A stretch of DNA of 64,000 nucleotides from Paracoccaceae bacterium Fryx2 (GCA_032334235.1 JAVSGI010000005.1:62001-126000); one strand, 5' to 3'; counted from the stretch's first letter, positions 38,660 through 51,680 are shown. The notes: a model not told the origin generated them from the letters alone. Numbers and translations are program-made.

Positions 38660-38702
38660 CTTTTGGCTTGATCGGGGGCTGAAATGGCCGCAGACCGGGC
38701 GG

Positions 38703-39344
38703 ATGTTAATTATTCGTTCGCTTCTTGTTCTGACTCTGGCGCTGGTCGTGCTGCCGGCGGTGTCGCCCACCCTGCTGGGCGTGGCGCGTGTGATCGACGG
38801 CGACACGCTGGAAGTGGCCGGGCAGCGTGTGCGCCTGTTCGGCATCGACGCGCCGGAACGCGACCAGACCTGCGACCGCAACGGCGAGGTCTGGGCCTGC
38901 GGGCAATGGGCCGGCGCGATGCTGGCCGGGGCGCTGACCGGCCCGGTCAGTTGTGCGGTGCAGGACCATGATCGCTATGGTCGCGCCGTGGCAATCTGCC
39001 ATGCCGGGGGCCGCGATCTGGGGCGGGCGCTGGTCGAGGCCGGGGCGGCGCGGGCCTACCTGCGCTATTCCGACCGCTACGCCGCCGTCGAAGCCGATGC
39101 CGGGGCGGCGCGCCTTGGCATCTGGGCCGGGCCGATGGTGACGCCCGAGGCGCACCGCCACCGGGCCGAGGCGGCACCGGCGGGTTGCGCGATCAAGGGC
39201 AACATCTCGGACAAGGGCCGCATCTTTCACCGGCCCGGCCAGCGCGACTATGCCGCGACCCGCATTTCGCCGGAAAAGGGCGAGGCGTGGTTCTGCACCG
39301 CCAGCGACGCCGAGGCCGCAGGTTTCCGCCCGGCGCGGCGCTGA
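38703..39344 (+). CDS. Secreted thermonuclease-family (SNase-like) protein
   Basis: 213 residues with an N-terminal signal (MLIIRSLLVLTLALVVLPAVS). The staphylococcal-nuclease fold is shown by VARVIDGDTLEVAGQRVRLFGIDAPE, HDRYGRAVAICHAGGRDLGRALVEAGAARAY and DAGAARLGIWAG; catalytic Arg and Glu positions (RLFGIDAPE, DRYGRA) are present. A 50-residue C-terminal extension (GCAIKGNISDKGRIFHRPG..WFCTASDAEAAGFRPA) adds an excalibur-like domain with paired cysteines. A periplasmic or exported nuclease. A CtrA-like site precedes it. Confidence 0.85.
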   Translation: MLIIRSLLVLTLALVVLPAVSPTLLGVARVIDGDTLEVAGQRVRLFGIDAPERDQTCDRNGEVWACGQWAGAMLAGALTGPVSCAVQDHDRYGRAVAICHAGGRDLGRALVEAGAARAYLRYSDRYAAVEADAGAARLGIWAGPMVTPEAHRHRAEAAPAGCAIKGNISDKGRIFHRPGQRDYAATRISPEKGEAWFCTASDAEAAGFRPARR

Positions 39345-39418
39345 CTTGATCCGCATCAAGGTTTGCCCGCGACCCTCCGGTTAGGGTCTGGGCTGACGAA
39401 TGACACAGGAATGGATGC

Positions 39419-39658
39419 ATGTCGCACACGCCGCACGAACTGAACGAGGAATTTCCCGCCGAGATCGAAAGGATTCATGCCCTCAAGACCACCAACGCGC
39501 ATTTCGCGCGACTGGTCGAAGAATACAACGGCGTCAATCAGGAAGTGTATCGCGCCGAGACGCGGATCGACCCGACCTCGTCGGAGCATGAGGCCATGCT
39601 TCGCCAGAAGCGTCTGAAACTGAAAGACGAAATCCGCAGGATGCTGAGCGCGGCCTGA
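39419..39658 (+). CDS. YdcH/DUF465 family small protein
   Basis: 79 residues: LNEEFPAEIERIHALKTTNAHFARLVEEYNGVNQEVYRAET and EHEAMLRQKRLKLKDEIRRML are typical of the DUF465 helical hairpin. Function unknown across the family. It follows the thermonuclease gene by 74 bp and stands alone. Confidence 0.88.
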   Translation: MSHTPHELNEEFPAEIERIHALKTTNAHFARLVEEYNGVNQEVYRAETRIDPTSSEHEAMLRQKRLKLKDEIRRMLSAA

Positions 39659-39688
39659 GCCGCGGGCACGGTGATGCCGTCCGGTGGT

Positions 39689-40156
39689 TCAGGCCGCCGG
39701 ACCCTCTCCATGCGGCTGCCTGCGCTGCAGCCTGCGCGCGAATTCGTGAAACATGTTGGTGATGCGGTTGCGGGCGGCGTCTTCGTGGTCGCCCAGCAGC
39801 TTGCCCGCCAGCCCCCCGCCCTCGATGGTGCCGAGATAGCTCAGGTCGGTGGCCTCGTCGATCCGCGCCAGCGTCAGGTCAAGATCCAGCGCCAGCGACC
39901 CGCCCAGCAGGTGCCTGGCCCGCGCCGTCATCCGGTAGGCGCGCCGCGGCGTCAGTTCGAGGATGGTCAGGGTGCCGGGCAGTTTCAGGGTGATCATCGC
40001 GGTTTCGCGCATCGCCAGAAAATCGAACACGGTTTCCGATGTCCGGGTGACCTTCGACCCGCCGGGCAGGAAGGATTGCAGCAAGACCGGATCATGCAGC
40101 GCACGCACCACCGCAGGCGGGCGGACCGCAACGTTGACCTGACCCTGAACCTGCAT
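39689..40156 (-). CDS. CoxG-like SRPBCC family protein
   Basis: 155 residues. MQVQGQVNVAVRPPAVVRALHDPVLLQSFLPG, FLAMRETAMITLKLPG and YLGTIEGGGLAGKLLG follow the carbon-monoxide-dehydrogenase subunit G (CoxG)/SRPBCC pattern, a small hydrophobic-ligand-binding fold; CoxG helps attach CODH to the membrane. No cox genes are near, so the role here is open. The ATG at 40156 is preferred over a much longer frame upstream whose sequence is low-complexity shadow. Confidence 0.72.
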   Translation of the reverse strand: MQVQGQVNVAVRPPAVVRALHDPVLLQSFLPGGSKVTRTSETVFDFLAMRETAMITLKLPGTLTILELTPRRAYRMTARARHLLGGSLALDLDLTLARIDEATDLSYLGTIEGGGLAGKLLGDHEDAARNRITNMFHEFARRLQRRQPHGEGPAA

Positions 40157-40278
40157 GATCGCCCCTTCCCGTCGCACCGGCCATGCGGCCCGGCCCGGAG
40201 CCGGATCGTCCGGCCGGGCGGGTTTCACGTTGTCCGGACAAGGGTCTAGCCCAAGGCGAAACGCGGGGCAAGCCCGGC

Positions 40279-41676
40279 CTAATCTGCGATTTCGTAAGGC
40301 AGCAGGCCGCGCCGGTCGGGGTCGACGCGCAGCCGCCGTTCCAGCGGCGGAACGGACCGCTGGTGGCAATCGGTCCGCTCGCAGATGCGGCAGGAAATGC
40401 CGATCGGCTCGAACCGGCCGCGCAGATCGAGGCCGTCGGCATAGACCAGCGCGCCGGCATGTGCCACCTCGCAGCCAAGGCCGATGGCAAAGCGCCGCAC
40501 CGGGGCCTGATACGACCCGCCGGGCTTGGACACATCGCGGGAAAGGCACAGGTAGCGCACCCCGTCGGGCGTTTCAGCCAATTGGCGCAGGAAGCGTCCC
40601 GGCGTCTCGAACGCCTGATGCACGTTCCACAGCGGGCAGGCGCCGCCGAAGCGGGCGAACTGCAGGCGTGTTGCCGAGTGGCGCTTGGTGATGGTGCCCG
40701 CCTGATCGACCCGAACGAAGAAGAACGGAATGCCCTTGGCCCCCGGCCGCTGCAGGGTGGAAAGCCGGTGCGCCACCTGCTCGATCGAGGCGCCGAACAG
40801 GTCGGCCAGCCGTTCCAGATCATGCCGCGTGTCCAGCGCCGCCTGCAGGAAGGCGCGGTAGGGCAGCAGCGCCGCCCCGGCAAAATAGTTGGCCAGCCCG
40901 ATCTTGGCGATGTCGCGCGCCTCGGGCGTGTGGAAGCGTGCGAGGTCGAGCGTTGCCTCCAGCAGGTCGTTCTGGGTGGTCAGCGCCACCTGATACAGGA
41001 TCTGGAACCGCTGCGTCGGCCCCGAGGCGCGCGAGGATATGTGCAGCGTGGTGGTGGCGGGCTGAAAGCGGCGGATCACCGGGTCGTCCGAGAACGCGAC
41101 CCCGATGCCGTGGCGCGACAGCGTTTCGGTCGCGGTGATTTCCATGTCTTTCCCGATACCTGCGGGCGATGCGTAATGTTCCGCCGCCCGGTCGATGGCG
41201 TCGAGGTAGTTGTCGCAGTAATGGAAGAAATCGCGCACCTCCTCCCACGGCGAGGGGCGCAGCGCGGTGTCTTCGCGCCCCAGCGCCTCGTCCAGCGATG
41301 CCAGCCGCTCGTGGGTCTGCCGGTAGGCGCGGTGCAGCACCAGAAAGGCGCGCGCCAGCGCAGGCGCGTTGGAGGCCGCCAGCCGCAGGTCGGCCAGCGG
41401 CGGGGCGGTGGCGGCAAACACCGGGTCGGCCAGCGCCTCGCGCATGTCGGACACGATGCGTTCGGCGTCGCCCGTGGTCAACTCGGTCACATCAAAGCCG
41501 AACTCCTGCGCCAGCGCCAGAACCACGCTGGCCGAGACCGGGCGGTGGTTGTTCTCCATCTGGTTGAGGTAGGGCAGCGACACGCCAAGCTTGGCGGCGA
41601 AAGCCTTCTGGGTCAGCGCCAGCCTGCCGCGCAGTTCGCGCAGCTTGGCCCCGGCATAAAGTTTCTGGATCGCCAT
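40279..41676 (-). CDS. pccR: Short-chain fatty acyl-CoA regulator PccR (ScfR family)
   Basis: 465 residues. An N-terminal Xre-type helix-turn-helix (LRELRGRLALTQKAFAAKLGVSLPYLNQME) is followed by a large domain (IrrE-like with HYASPAGIGKDM, then DUF2083: CPLWNVHQAFETPGRFLRQLAETPDG, and CRICERTDCHQR cysteines). In Rhodobacter sphaeroides PccR activates propionyl-CoA carboxylase genes. Two TTTGCAAA palindromes lie directly upstream, suggesting self-regulation. The start MAIQKLYAGAKL at 41676 is chosen from the domain position. pccB and pccA lie 2-5 kb away. Confidence 0.9.
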   Translation of the reverse strand: MAIQKLYAGAKLRELRGRLALTQKAFAAKLGVSLPYLNQMENNHRPVSASVVLALAQEFGFDVTELTTGDAERIVSDMREALADPVFAATAPPLADLRLAASNAPALARAFLVLHRAYRQTHERLASLDEALGREDTALRPSPWEEVRDFFHYCDNYLDAIDRAAEHYASPAGIGKDMEITATETLSRHGIGVAFSDDPVIRRFQPATTTLHISSRASGPTQRFQILYQVALTTQNDLLEATLDLARFHTPEARDIAKIGLANYFAGAALLPYRAFLQAALDTRHDLERLADLFGASIEQVAHRLSTLQRPGAKGIPFFFVRVDQAGTITKRHSATRLQFARFGGACPLWNVHQAFETPGRFLRQLAETPDGVRYLCLSRDVSKPGGSYQAPVRRFAIGLGCEVAHAGALVYADGLDLRGRFEPIGISCRICERTDCHQRSVPPLERRLRVDPDRRGLLPYEIAD

Positions 41677-41684
41677 GCGCCCCC

Positions 41685-41714
41685 CTTTGCAAAGCGACTG
41701 TGCGCTTTGCAAAG
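41685..41714. promoter_or_regulatory. Two CTTTGCAAAG palindromes upstream of pccR
   Basis: Identical 10-bp palindromes at 41685-41694 and 41705-41714, 10 bp apart and 8 bp upstream of the pccR start. TTTGCAAA-type pairs are the reported recognition element of the ScfR/PccR family, so this is a probable autoregulatory operator. Confidence 0.75.
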
Positions 41715-41722
41715 GGTGCGCG

Positions 41723-42943
41723 TCAAGCGCCGAGGCCCAGCCTGTGCGCCCGGGCAATCACCGCCCGGATCGCCAGCAGCGAGGCGAAGGACGAGGCGAC
41801 CATCAGCAGGATCAGCGGCATCTCGCTGGCCCCCGGTGCCAGCAGAAACCCCGCCAGCGCCGCCAGGGCCGCGCCGCCACCGATCATGATCGCCCCGCCC
41901 AGCCCCGAGGCGGTCCCCGCCAGATGCGGCTTGATCGACAGCATCCCCGCGGTGGCGTTGGGGATCGTCATCCCGTTGCCGATGCCGACGAAGGTGATCA
42001 TTCCGAAGAACACGTTGACATCGTGCAGCCCTGCCAGCGTCATCGCCAGCAGCGTCGACAATCCGGCCAGCGTGATGATCGAGCCGAACAGCACCATCCG
42101 GTTCATCCCGATCCGCACCGAAAAGCGCCCCGAGACGAAGTTGCCGATGGCGTAGCCAAAGGCAGGCGCCGCGAAATAGACGCCGACCTGCGCCGAGGTC
42201 AGCCCGAACACCACAGACCCGACATAGGCCGCCCCGCCCAGATAGGCAAAGAACGCGCCCGAGGCGAAGGCGGCGCACAGCGCATAGCCCCAGAAGCGGC
42301 GCGAGGCCAGCAACTCGGGGTATTGCCGGATCTGCGCGCCAAGGCTGACCTTGCGGATGGTCGCCGTCTCGCCCAGATCGGCCCAGGTCAGGACCAGCAC
42401 GCCGATCCCCGCCAGCAGCAGGAAGCCGAAACTCGCCTGCCAGCCGAAGGCGGCATCCAGCAGCCCGCCGATCATCGGCCCGATCATCGGCACCAGCGAC
42501 ATGCCCATGGTGACATAGCCCAGCATCGAGGCCGCCTGCGCATCCGGCACCATGTCGCGCACCACCGCCCGGCTGAGCACCATGCCCGCCGCGATCACCG
42601 CCTGGATCATGCGCAAGACCAGGAACACCGTCGCATTGGGTGCCAGCAGCGTGCCCAGCGTTGCCAGCACAAAGATCACCAGCGCCACCAGGATCACCCG
42701 CCGCCGCCCGTAGCGGTCGGAAATCGGGCCGATCACGATCTGCAAAAGCGCGCTGAGCGCAAGGTAAAGCGCCACCGACAACTGCATCAGCGCATAGGGC
42801 ACCCCGAACCATTCGGCCATGCCGGGCAGCGACGGCAGGAAGATGTTCATCGTCAGGGCCGAAATCCCGGCCAGCAGGATCAGCGTCGAAATGTGCGGGG
42901 CGGTGGTGCGGTCCAGAAACCGGACATGGGGCGGCTGTTTCAT
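41723..42943 (-). CDS. Bcr/CflA-family multidrug efflux MFS transporter
   Basis: 406 residues with about 12 membrane segments. Typical features are FLPSLPGMAEWFGVP near the start, the loop GPISDRYGRRRVIL (motif A), LRMIQAVIAAGMVLSRAVVRDM and MIGPMIGGLLDAAFGWQASF. This is the Bcr/CflA drug:proton antiporter pattern; the substrate is unknown. It reads toward pccR with 46 bp between, in which the PccR boxes lie, so the two may be co-transcribed only in part. Confidence 0.87.
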   Translation of the reverse strand: MKQPPHVRFLDRTTAPHISTLILLAGISALTMNIFLPSLPGMAEWFGVPYALMQLSVALYLALSALLQIVIGPISDRYGRRRVILVALVIFVLATLGTLLAPNATVFLVLRMIQAVIAAGMVLSRAVVRDMVPDAQAASMLGYVTMGMSLVPMIGPMIGGLLDAAFGWQASFGFLLLAGIGVLVLTWADLGETATIRKVSLGAQIRQYPELLASRRFWGYALCAAFASGAFFAYLGGAAYVGSVVFGLTSAQVGVYFAAPAFGYAIGNFVSGRFSVRIGMNRMVLFGSIITLAGLSTLLAMTLAGLHDVNVFFGMITFVGIGNGMTIPNATAGMLSIKPHLAGTASGLGGAIMIGGGAALAALAGFLLAPGASEMPLILLMVASSFASLLAIRAVIARAHRLGLGA

Positions 42944-43017
42944 CCGGTCTGGCTACGCCGCCGCCCGGCCCCTGTCCATCGCGCAAACGCACAGGGGGGT
43001 GTGCGGGCGGCCCCGCA

Positions 43018-43377
43018 TCAGCCCCATCTGTGAAAGATGAAGAAGGCCCCCAGCGCGATGAAGGCAAAGCCGACCGCATGGTTCCACGACAGCGGCTCTT
43101 TCAGAAAGAACACCGAGAACAGCGCGAACACCACAAGGGTGATGACCTCCTGGATGGTCTTCAGTTCGGCGGCGGAAAAATAGCCGTGGCCGATCCGGTT
43201 GGCGGGCACCTGAAGCATGTATTCGAACAGCGCGATGCCCCAGCTGATCAGGATCACGGCGATCAGCGGGGCGGTCTTGAACTTCAGGTGGCCATACCAG
43301 GCAAAGGTCATGAACACGTTCGAGGCGATCAGGAGGCCGATGGTCACCAGCGGAACGGGCAGGGCAGGGAAGGGCAT
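43018..43377 (-). CDS. DMT-superfamily DUF486 membrane protein
   Basis: 119 residues with four membrane helices (VTIGLLIASNVFMTFAWYGHL, APLIAVILISWGIALFEYML, VITLVVFALFSVFFL, AVGFAFIALGAFFIFH) and conserved FAWYGHLKF and GYFSAAELKTIQEVI. A DUF486 member; function unknown. The start MPFPALPVPLV at 43377 is set by the first membrane segment. Confidence 0.85.
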   Translation of the reverse strand: MPFPALPVPLVTIGLLIASNVFMTFAWYGHLKFKTAPLIAVILISWGIALFEYMLQVPANRIGHGYFSAAELKTIQEVITLVVFALFSVFFLKEPLSWNHAVGFAFIALGAFFIFHRWG

Positions 43378-43436
43378 CGCGGACTCCGGTTCAGGGGGGG
43401 CGGTGCAGGTGTGGCGCGAGGGCGGGCGGCTGGCAA

Positions 43437-43467
43437 TGCTTAGCAATTTTGCAATTAGCAAAATATC
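43437..43467. promoter_or_regulatory. PccR-like operator upstream of pccB
   Basis: Overlapping TTAGCAA (43440), TTTGCAA (43448) and TTAGCAA (43455) half-sites, including the perfect dyad TTTTGC-AATTA-GCAAAA (43447-43463), lie 98-125 bp upstream of pccB in an AT-rich patch that stands out from its surroundings. They resemble the TTTGCAAA sites in front of pccR. Confidence 0.6.
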
Positions 43468-43560
43468 TTGGGACAATGATATGCAAATTATCCGGAAACC
43501 ACTTTCTGCCACCCGCAGCACCCGGTAAGGTGCGGCAGTTTCACGGGGGGGGGCAAGGCC

Positions 43561-45093
43561 ATGAAGGACATTCTGCAACAGCTTGAGGACCGTCGCGACA
43601 TCGCCCGGGCCGGCGGGGGCGAGCGCCGCGTCGCCGCCCAGCACGCAAAGGGCAAGCTGACCGCCCGTGAACGGATCGAGCTTCTGCTGGACGAAGGGTC
43701 GTTCGAAGAGTTCGACATGTTCGTGGCGCACCGCTGCACCGATTTCGGGATGGCGCAGGAACGCCCGCCCGGCGACGGCGTCGTCACCGGCTGGGGCACG
43801 GTCAACGGTCGCATGGTCTATGTCTTTGCGCAGGATTTCACCGTGATGGGCGGGTCGGTGTCCGAAACCCATGCCGCCAAGATCTGCAAGATCATGGACA
43901 TGGCCCTGCAGAACGGCGCCCCGGTCATCGGGCTGAACGACAGCGGCGGCGCGCGCATCCAGGAAGGCGTCGCCAGCCTTGCCGCCTATGGCGAGGTGTT
44001 CCAGCGCAACATCATGGCCTCGGGCGTGGTGCCGCAGATTTCGGTGATCATGGGGCCCTGCGCGGGCGGTGCGGTCTATTCGCCGGCCATGACCGACTTC
44101 ATCTTCATGGTGAAGGATTCGAGCTACATGTTCGTGACCGGCCCCGACGTGGTGAAGACGGTCACCAACGAACAGGTCACGGCCGAAGAACTGGGCGGCG
44201 CCTCGACCCATACCCGCAAATCCTCGGTCGCGGACGGCGCGTTCGAGAACGACGTGGAAGCCCTGGCCGAAGTGCGCCGTCTGGTCGATTTCCTGCCGCT
44301 GTCGAACCGCGAGCGGGCGCCGGTGCGGCCGTTCTTCGACGCGCCCGACCGGACCGAGCCTTCGCTCGACACGCTGATTCCCGACAACCCGAACCAGCCC
44401 TACGACATGAAGGAACTGATCGCGAAGATCGCCGACGAGGCCGACTTCTTCGAGATCCAGAAAGACTTCGCCGCCAACATCATCACCGGCTTCATCCGGC
44501 TGGAGGGCCAGTCGGTCGGCGTGGTCGCCAACCAGCCGATGGTGCTGGCCGGGTGTCTGGATATCGACAGCAGCCGCAAGGCCGCGCGTTTCGTGCGGTT
44601 CTGTGACGCATTCGAGATTCCGATCCTGACGCTGGTCGATGTGCCGGGCTTCCTGCCGGGCACCGGGCAGGAATTCGGCGGCGTGATCAAGCATGGCGCG
44701 AAGCTGCTGTTCGCCTATGGCGAGGCGACAGTGCCGAAGGTGACCGTGATCACCCGCAAGGCCTACGGCGGCGCCTATGACGTGATGGCATCGAAGCACC
44801 TGCGCGGCGATTTCAACTATGCCTGGCCCACGGCAGAGATTGCGGTGATGGGTGCCAAGGGCGCGGTCGAGATCCTGTATCGCGCCGAACTGGGCGACAA
44901 GGACAAGATCGCGCAGCGCACCAAGGACTACGAGACCCGCTTTGCCAACCCCTTCGTGGCCGCCGAAAAGGGCTTCATCGACGAGGTGATCATGCCGCAT
45001 TCGACCCGCCGGCGGGTCGCCCGCGCCTTCGCCTCGCTGCGTGGCAAGAAACTGACCAATCCGTGGAAGAAGCACGATAACATCCCCCTCTAG
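43561..45093 (+). CDS. pccB: Propionyl-CoA carboxylase beta chain (carboxyltransferase)
   Basis: 510 residues of the acyl-CoA carboxyltransferase family. [78 protein letters not shown] and [23 protein letters not shown] are all present. With PccA it carboxylates propionyl-CoA to methylmalonyl-CoA. The promoter region carries PccR-like sites; pccA follows 1.9 kb downstream after four small genes. Confidence 0.95.
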   Translation: MKDILQQLEDRRDIARAGGGERRVAAQHAKGKLTARERIELLLDEGSFEEFDMFVAHRCTDFGMAQERPPGDGVVTGWGTVNGRMVYVFAQDFTVMGGSVSETHAAKICKIMDMALQNGAPVIGLNDSGGARIQEGVASLAAYGEVFQRNIMASGVVPQISVIMGPCAGGAVYSPAMTDFIFMVKDSSYMFVTGPDVVKTVTNEQVTAEELGGASTHTRKSSVADGAFENDVEALAEVRRLVDFLPLSNRERAPVRPFFDAPDRTEPSLDTLIPDNPNQPYDMKELIAKIADEADFFEIQKDFAANIITGFIRLEGQSVGVVANQPMVLAGCLDIDSSRKAARFVRFCDAFEIPILTLVDVPGFLPGTGQEFGGVIKHGAKLLFAYGEATVPKVTVITRKAYGGAYDVMASKHLRGDFNYAWPTAEIAVMGAKGAVEILYRAELGDKDKIAQRTKDYETRFANPFVAAEKGFIDEVIMPHSTRRRVARAFASLRGKKLTNPWKKHDNIPL

Positions 45094-45116
45094 GCAGATG
45101 CGAACAGGGGGAATTC

Positions 45117-45521
45117 ATGGGGCAGGAAACCGGGCCGGTGCCGGTCGAACTGGAGGGCGCGCGAATCGAGCCGGGCGACGGCGCGCCGATCGTGGTGCCC
45201 TCGGGCCAGCCGGTGATGTTGCAGGACGTGATCTGGAACGAACCCGGCCCCGAGGGGCTGACGCTGCGGTTCCGCTTCGTGGCACCCCAGATATCGCGCA
45301 TGGGGGGCACGGTCGATTTCGATACGGCGGTTGCGGACATGCGGGCACTTTGCGAAAGCTACGCCCTGCCGCGGATCGCGGACCTTGGCCCGGAACCCGC
45401 GCAGATCATCGTGTCGATGTCGGACATGCCGGTGCCGTTCGGCGAGGCGGCGCCCGAGGCGACACAGTTTTTCGAGGCCTTCACCGTGCAGGAAGGGGCC
45501 TGCATATGGGAAATCTTCTGA
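45117..45521 (+). CDS. Conserved hypothetical protein (Rhodobacterales pcc neighbour)
   Basis: 134 residues with no signal or membrane segment: LRFRFVAPQISRMGGTVDFDTAVADMRALCESYALPRI and IIVSMSDMPVPFGEAAPEATQFFEAF. I recognise the type as a protein found beside pccB in Rhodobacterales (DUF6497-like); no function can be given. It starts 24 bp after pccB with GGGGG upstream and is probably co-transcribed. Confidence 0.7.
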   Translation: MGQETGPVPVELEGARIEPGDGAPIVVPSGQPVMLQDVIWNEPGPEGLTLRFRFVAPQISRMGGTVDFDTAVADMRALCESYALPRIADLGPEPAQIIVSMSDMPVPFGEAAPEATQFFEAFTVQEGACIWEIF

Positions 45522-45735
45522 TGAAAACACCAGATGTTGCGATTTTTACCCCCGTGGCGGGCGGGCCTGATGTAGCAGGGTCACATACCGCCGACTTGCA
45601 CCTTTCCGCGTGTCATTCCCCTGGCAGATCGGATATGGTTTTTTCAGGCCGAACCCAAGCGGCCTTCGCCTCGCATCGGGGGCGGCGGAAGCGACTGTCA
45701 TTTCCGCCGACTCTCCAAGAACATAGGAGTAGAGG

Positions 45736-45873
45736 ATGTCTAAGAGCACTCAGATCATTCTGTCGCTGTGCATGGTTGCCTTCGTGGCCGGCTGCGCAGC
45801 CAAGAAGCAGGAAGTCGTTTACGTGGACGAGCCTGTCACGACCGAACCGGTCTACACCGGCAAGTACAAGTAA
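45736..45873 (+). CDS. Small lipoprotein (45 residues)
   Basis: Reads MSKSTQIILSLCMVAFVAGC, with the lipidation cysteine at residue 20, then AAKKQEVVYVDEPVTTEPVYTGKYK. GTAGAGG lies 3 bases and TAGGAG 9 bases upstream. No domain. Small lipoproteins of this kind are common beside pccB in Rhodobacterales. About 210 bp without a gene precede it and may hold its promoter. Confidence 0.75.
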   Translation: MSKSTQIILSLCMVAFVAGCAAKKQEVVYVDEPVTTEPVYTGKYK

Positions 45874-45885
45874 GCCTTCGGGGCG

Positions 45886-45919
45886 GGCCGCGCGGGTCGC
45901 AGAGACCCGGCTCGCCCCC
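45886..45919. terminator. GC-rich hairpin after the small lipoprotein gene
   Basis: GGGCGGGCCGCGCGGGTC can pair with GACCCGGCTCGCCC over a short GCAGA loop, 12 bp after the stop. There is no T-run. Weak evidence for termination. Confidence 0.35.
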
Positions 45920-45951
45920 AAACCTCCTGCCTGCCGGGCGGGGGGTGTGAC

Positions 45952-46344
45952 ATGCTGAAGCATCGCGGCTTTCCGGGCCGCCTTCCCAGCACCGACCATC
46001 AGTTCGTGATCCGCCACGCCCACAAGGCAGGGGCGGCAAAACTGATCAAGCGTGAACGATTCCGCGACCGCAAGGCCACCGACCGTGCCGCCGACAGCGG
46101 TTTCATGGCCGCGCTCTGGGCGCATTTCGGTGAAGAACCGTTCGAGCGCGGCAATCTGGACGCGGGCCGCCTGTCCTGGCTGTTCGGCCGCGAGGTGGTG
46201 CCCGCCGAAGACCCGTTCGACCCCGAAAGCTATGACGCCCTGCTGCGCATTGACCGCAAGCGCGCCGAGGCGTCATTCCCCGAGGTCTTTGCCCCCGGCG
46301 CCGCACCCGTTTCTGCGGATGATGACGAGTTCGGGGACGATTAG
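45952..46344 (+). CDS. Conserved hypothetical protein, basic N-terminus and acidic C-terminus
   Basis: 130 residues, no signal or membrane segment. LPSTDHQFVIRHAHKAGAAKLIKRERFRDRKATDRAADSGFMAALWAHFGEEPFERG is strongly basic; the tail AAPVSADDDEFGDD is acidic. I do not recognise a family with a known role. It lies inside the pcc block on the same strand. Confidence 0.62.
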   Translation: MLKHRGFPGRLPSTDHQFVIRHAHKAGAAKLIKRERFRDRKATDRAADSGFMAALWAHFGEEPFERGNLDAGRLSWLFGREVVPAEDPFDPESYDALLRIDRKRAEASFPEVFAPGAAPVSADDDEFGDD

Positions 46345-46666
46345 GCATGTTTCCGCGCAACCCACGGGCGTTCCGGCAGAGTTTCGCGCATCCCCCCGCG
46401 GATGCCGCGAATGGCTTTGCGCGACGCGGGGGCGTTGGGCATCCTGATGACAGGGCGGCTGCACGAACGGCAGCCCCGTTTCCGGCGGACCTTTCCCCTG
46501 CAAACTGGCCTGGCCCGCAACGGGTCGGGCCGCTTTTGCGGCCCCGTCGTGGCGCAGATGCGCGGCGGTCCGCCGATGCGGCGCCAGCAGCCAGTTTTGA
46601 ATTGTCCTTCCCGGATTTCCGGGTAGATTCTGCCCACATAACAATCCCCAATGGAGGCAGAGCAAC
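46345..46666. other. 322-bp intergenic region in the pcc block
   Basis: No convincing gene. It holds a perfect 7-bp hairpin GGGCCGC-TTTT-GCGGCCC at 46527-46544 and a C-rich first half. The stretch just before the next gene (GTAGATTCTGCCCACATAAC) may include its promoter. Confidence 0.5.
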
Positions 46667-46876
46667 TTGCGTATTTCCCCCCTTCTTCTCGTGGCAGTCC
46701 TGGCAACCGGCCTGGCTGGCTGCATGCAGACCCCGACCGAGCGCGCCATGGTCGGCGGGCTTGCCGGCGTCGCCCTTGCCGATGCGACCGACAACAACAT
46801 CGTTGCGGGCGGTGCGCTTGGCGCGCTGGCCGGTGCCGCATCCTGCGGCGTTCCGGGCCTGCCCGCCTGCTACTGA
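46667..46876 (+). CDS. Small glycine-zipper lipoprotein with TTG start
   Basis: 69 residues: (M)RISPLLLVAVLATGLAGC is a lipoprotein signal with Cys19, then AMVGGLAGVALADATDNNIVAGGALGALAGAA is a glycine-zipper segment. The start codon is TTG, preceded by GGAGGCAGAGCAAC, a good ribosome site at proper spacing; no ATG in frame fits. A terminator follows at 46916-46948. Function unknown; related in layout to the lipoprotein at 25594. Confidence 0.72.
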   Translation: MRISPLLLVAVLATGLAGCMQTPTERAMVGGLAGVALADATDNNIVAGGALGALAGAASCGVPGLPACY

Positions 46877-46915
46877 CCTGACGGCCGCCGCGCGCGGCCT
46901 TTCATGCTGCATCAA

Positions 46916-46948
46916 GACCATCCGGGCCCCGCGCCCGGGTGGTCTTTT
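46916..46948 (+). terminator. Strong Rho-independent terminator just upstream of pccA
   Basis: Twelve-bp arms GACCATCCGGGC and GCCCGGGTGGTC (one T-G pair) enclose CCCGC and run into TTTTG. It ends 45 bp before the pccA ATG, so transcription from upstream should mostly stop there. Confidence 0.85.
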
Positions 46949-46993
46949 GTCATTTCCCGCCCCCGCCGGGGTGGTGCCACAGAAGGGACGACC

Positions 46994-48994
<2,001 letters not shown>

Positions 48995-48998
48995 CCGC

Positions 48999-49424
48999 TC
49001 ACCTGCCCGACGGGTGTTTCTCAAGCTCCTCCTGGCGCACCAGGGGGAACTTGTCGATGGCGCGGGTGATCTCGCGCACATCCCAGGGCAGGGGCTTGCG
49101 CATCTTGGCCTCGAAATCCTTGTCCATCAGCACAAGGCTGAAGCCGCGCGGCCGGAGTTTCAGCCGCAGCGCGCTGCGCGCGTCCGGATCGGTGTCGGTG
49201 ATCACGATCACGTCGCGCGCCGCCAGTGCGGCGGGGTCTGCCGCCAGCAGGGCCATCTGGCGCTGGAACGCCGGGTCGTCCGGGCTGTCGGCAAAGACCA
49301 CGATCGGCCGCTTGAGCCAGAGAAGGTCCGCCACCACCACCTCGGCGGCGGGGACAGGGGCCTCTCCCGCAAGGGCGGCCAGCGGCATAAATGCTGCAAG
49401 AACAAGAATGTGAAGTGGTTTCAT
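48999..49424 (-). CDS. DUF4174-family secreted protein
   Basis: 141 residues with a signal peptide (MKPLHILVLAAFMPLAALAG). The mature part VVADLLWLKRPIVVFADSPDDPAFQRQMALLA, VIVITDTDPDARSALR and FSLVLMDKDFEAKMRKPLPWDVREITRAIDKFPLV follows the DUF4174 pattern, a thioredoxin-like fold without the CxxC pair. Role unknown. Antisense to and between pccA and scpA. Confidence 0.82.
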   Translation of the reverse strand: MKPLHILVLAAFMPLAALAGEAPVPAAEVVVADLLWLKRPIVVFADSPDDPAFQRQMALLAADPAALAARDVIVITDTDPDARSALRLKLRPRGFSLVLMDKDFEAKMRKPLPWDVREITRAIDKFPLVRQEELEKHPSGR

Positions 49425-49515
49425 GCGTCCTCCTGAGCCCTAGATATAGGGTGGGGCGCGGCAAAACCAAAGGACGTTTCCCGGCTTTCGCCGGACCGCA
49501 GGAAGGATGACCCCG

Positions 49516-51645
<2,130 letters not shown>

Positions 51646-51680
51646 TCCGCTTTCATCTTTGCACAAGTATCCTCGGGGGT

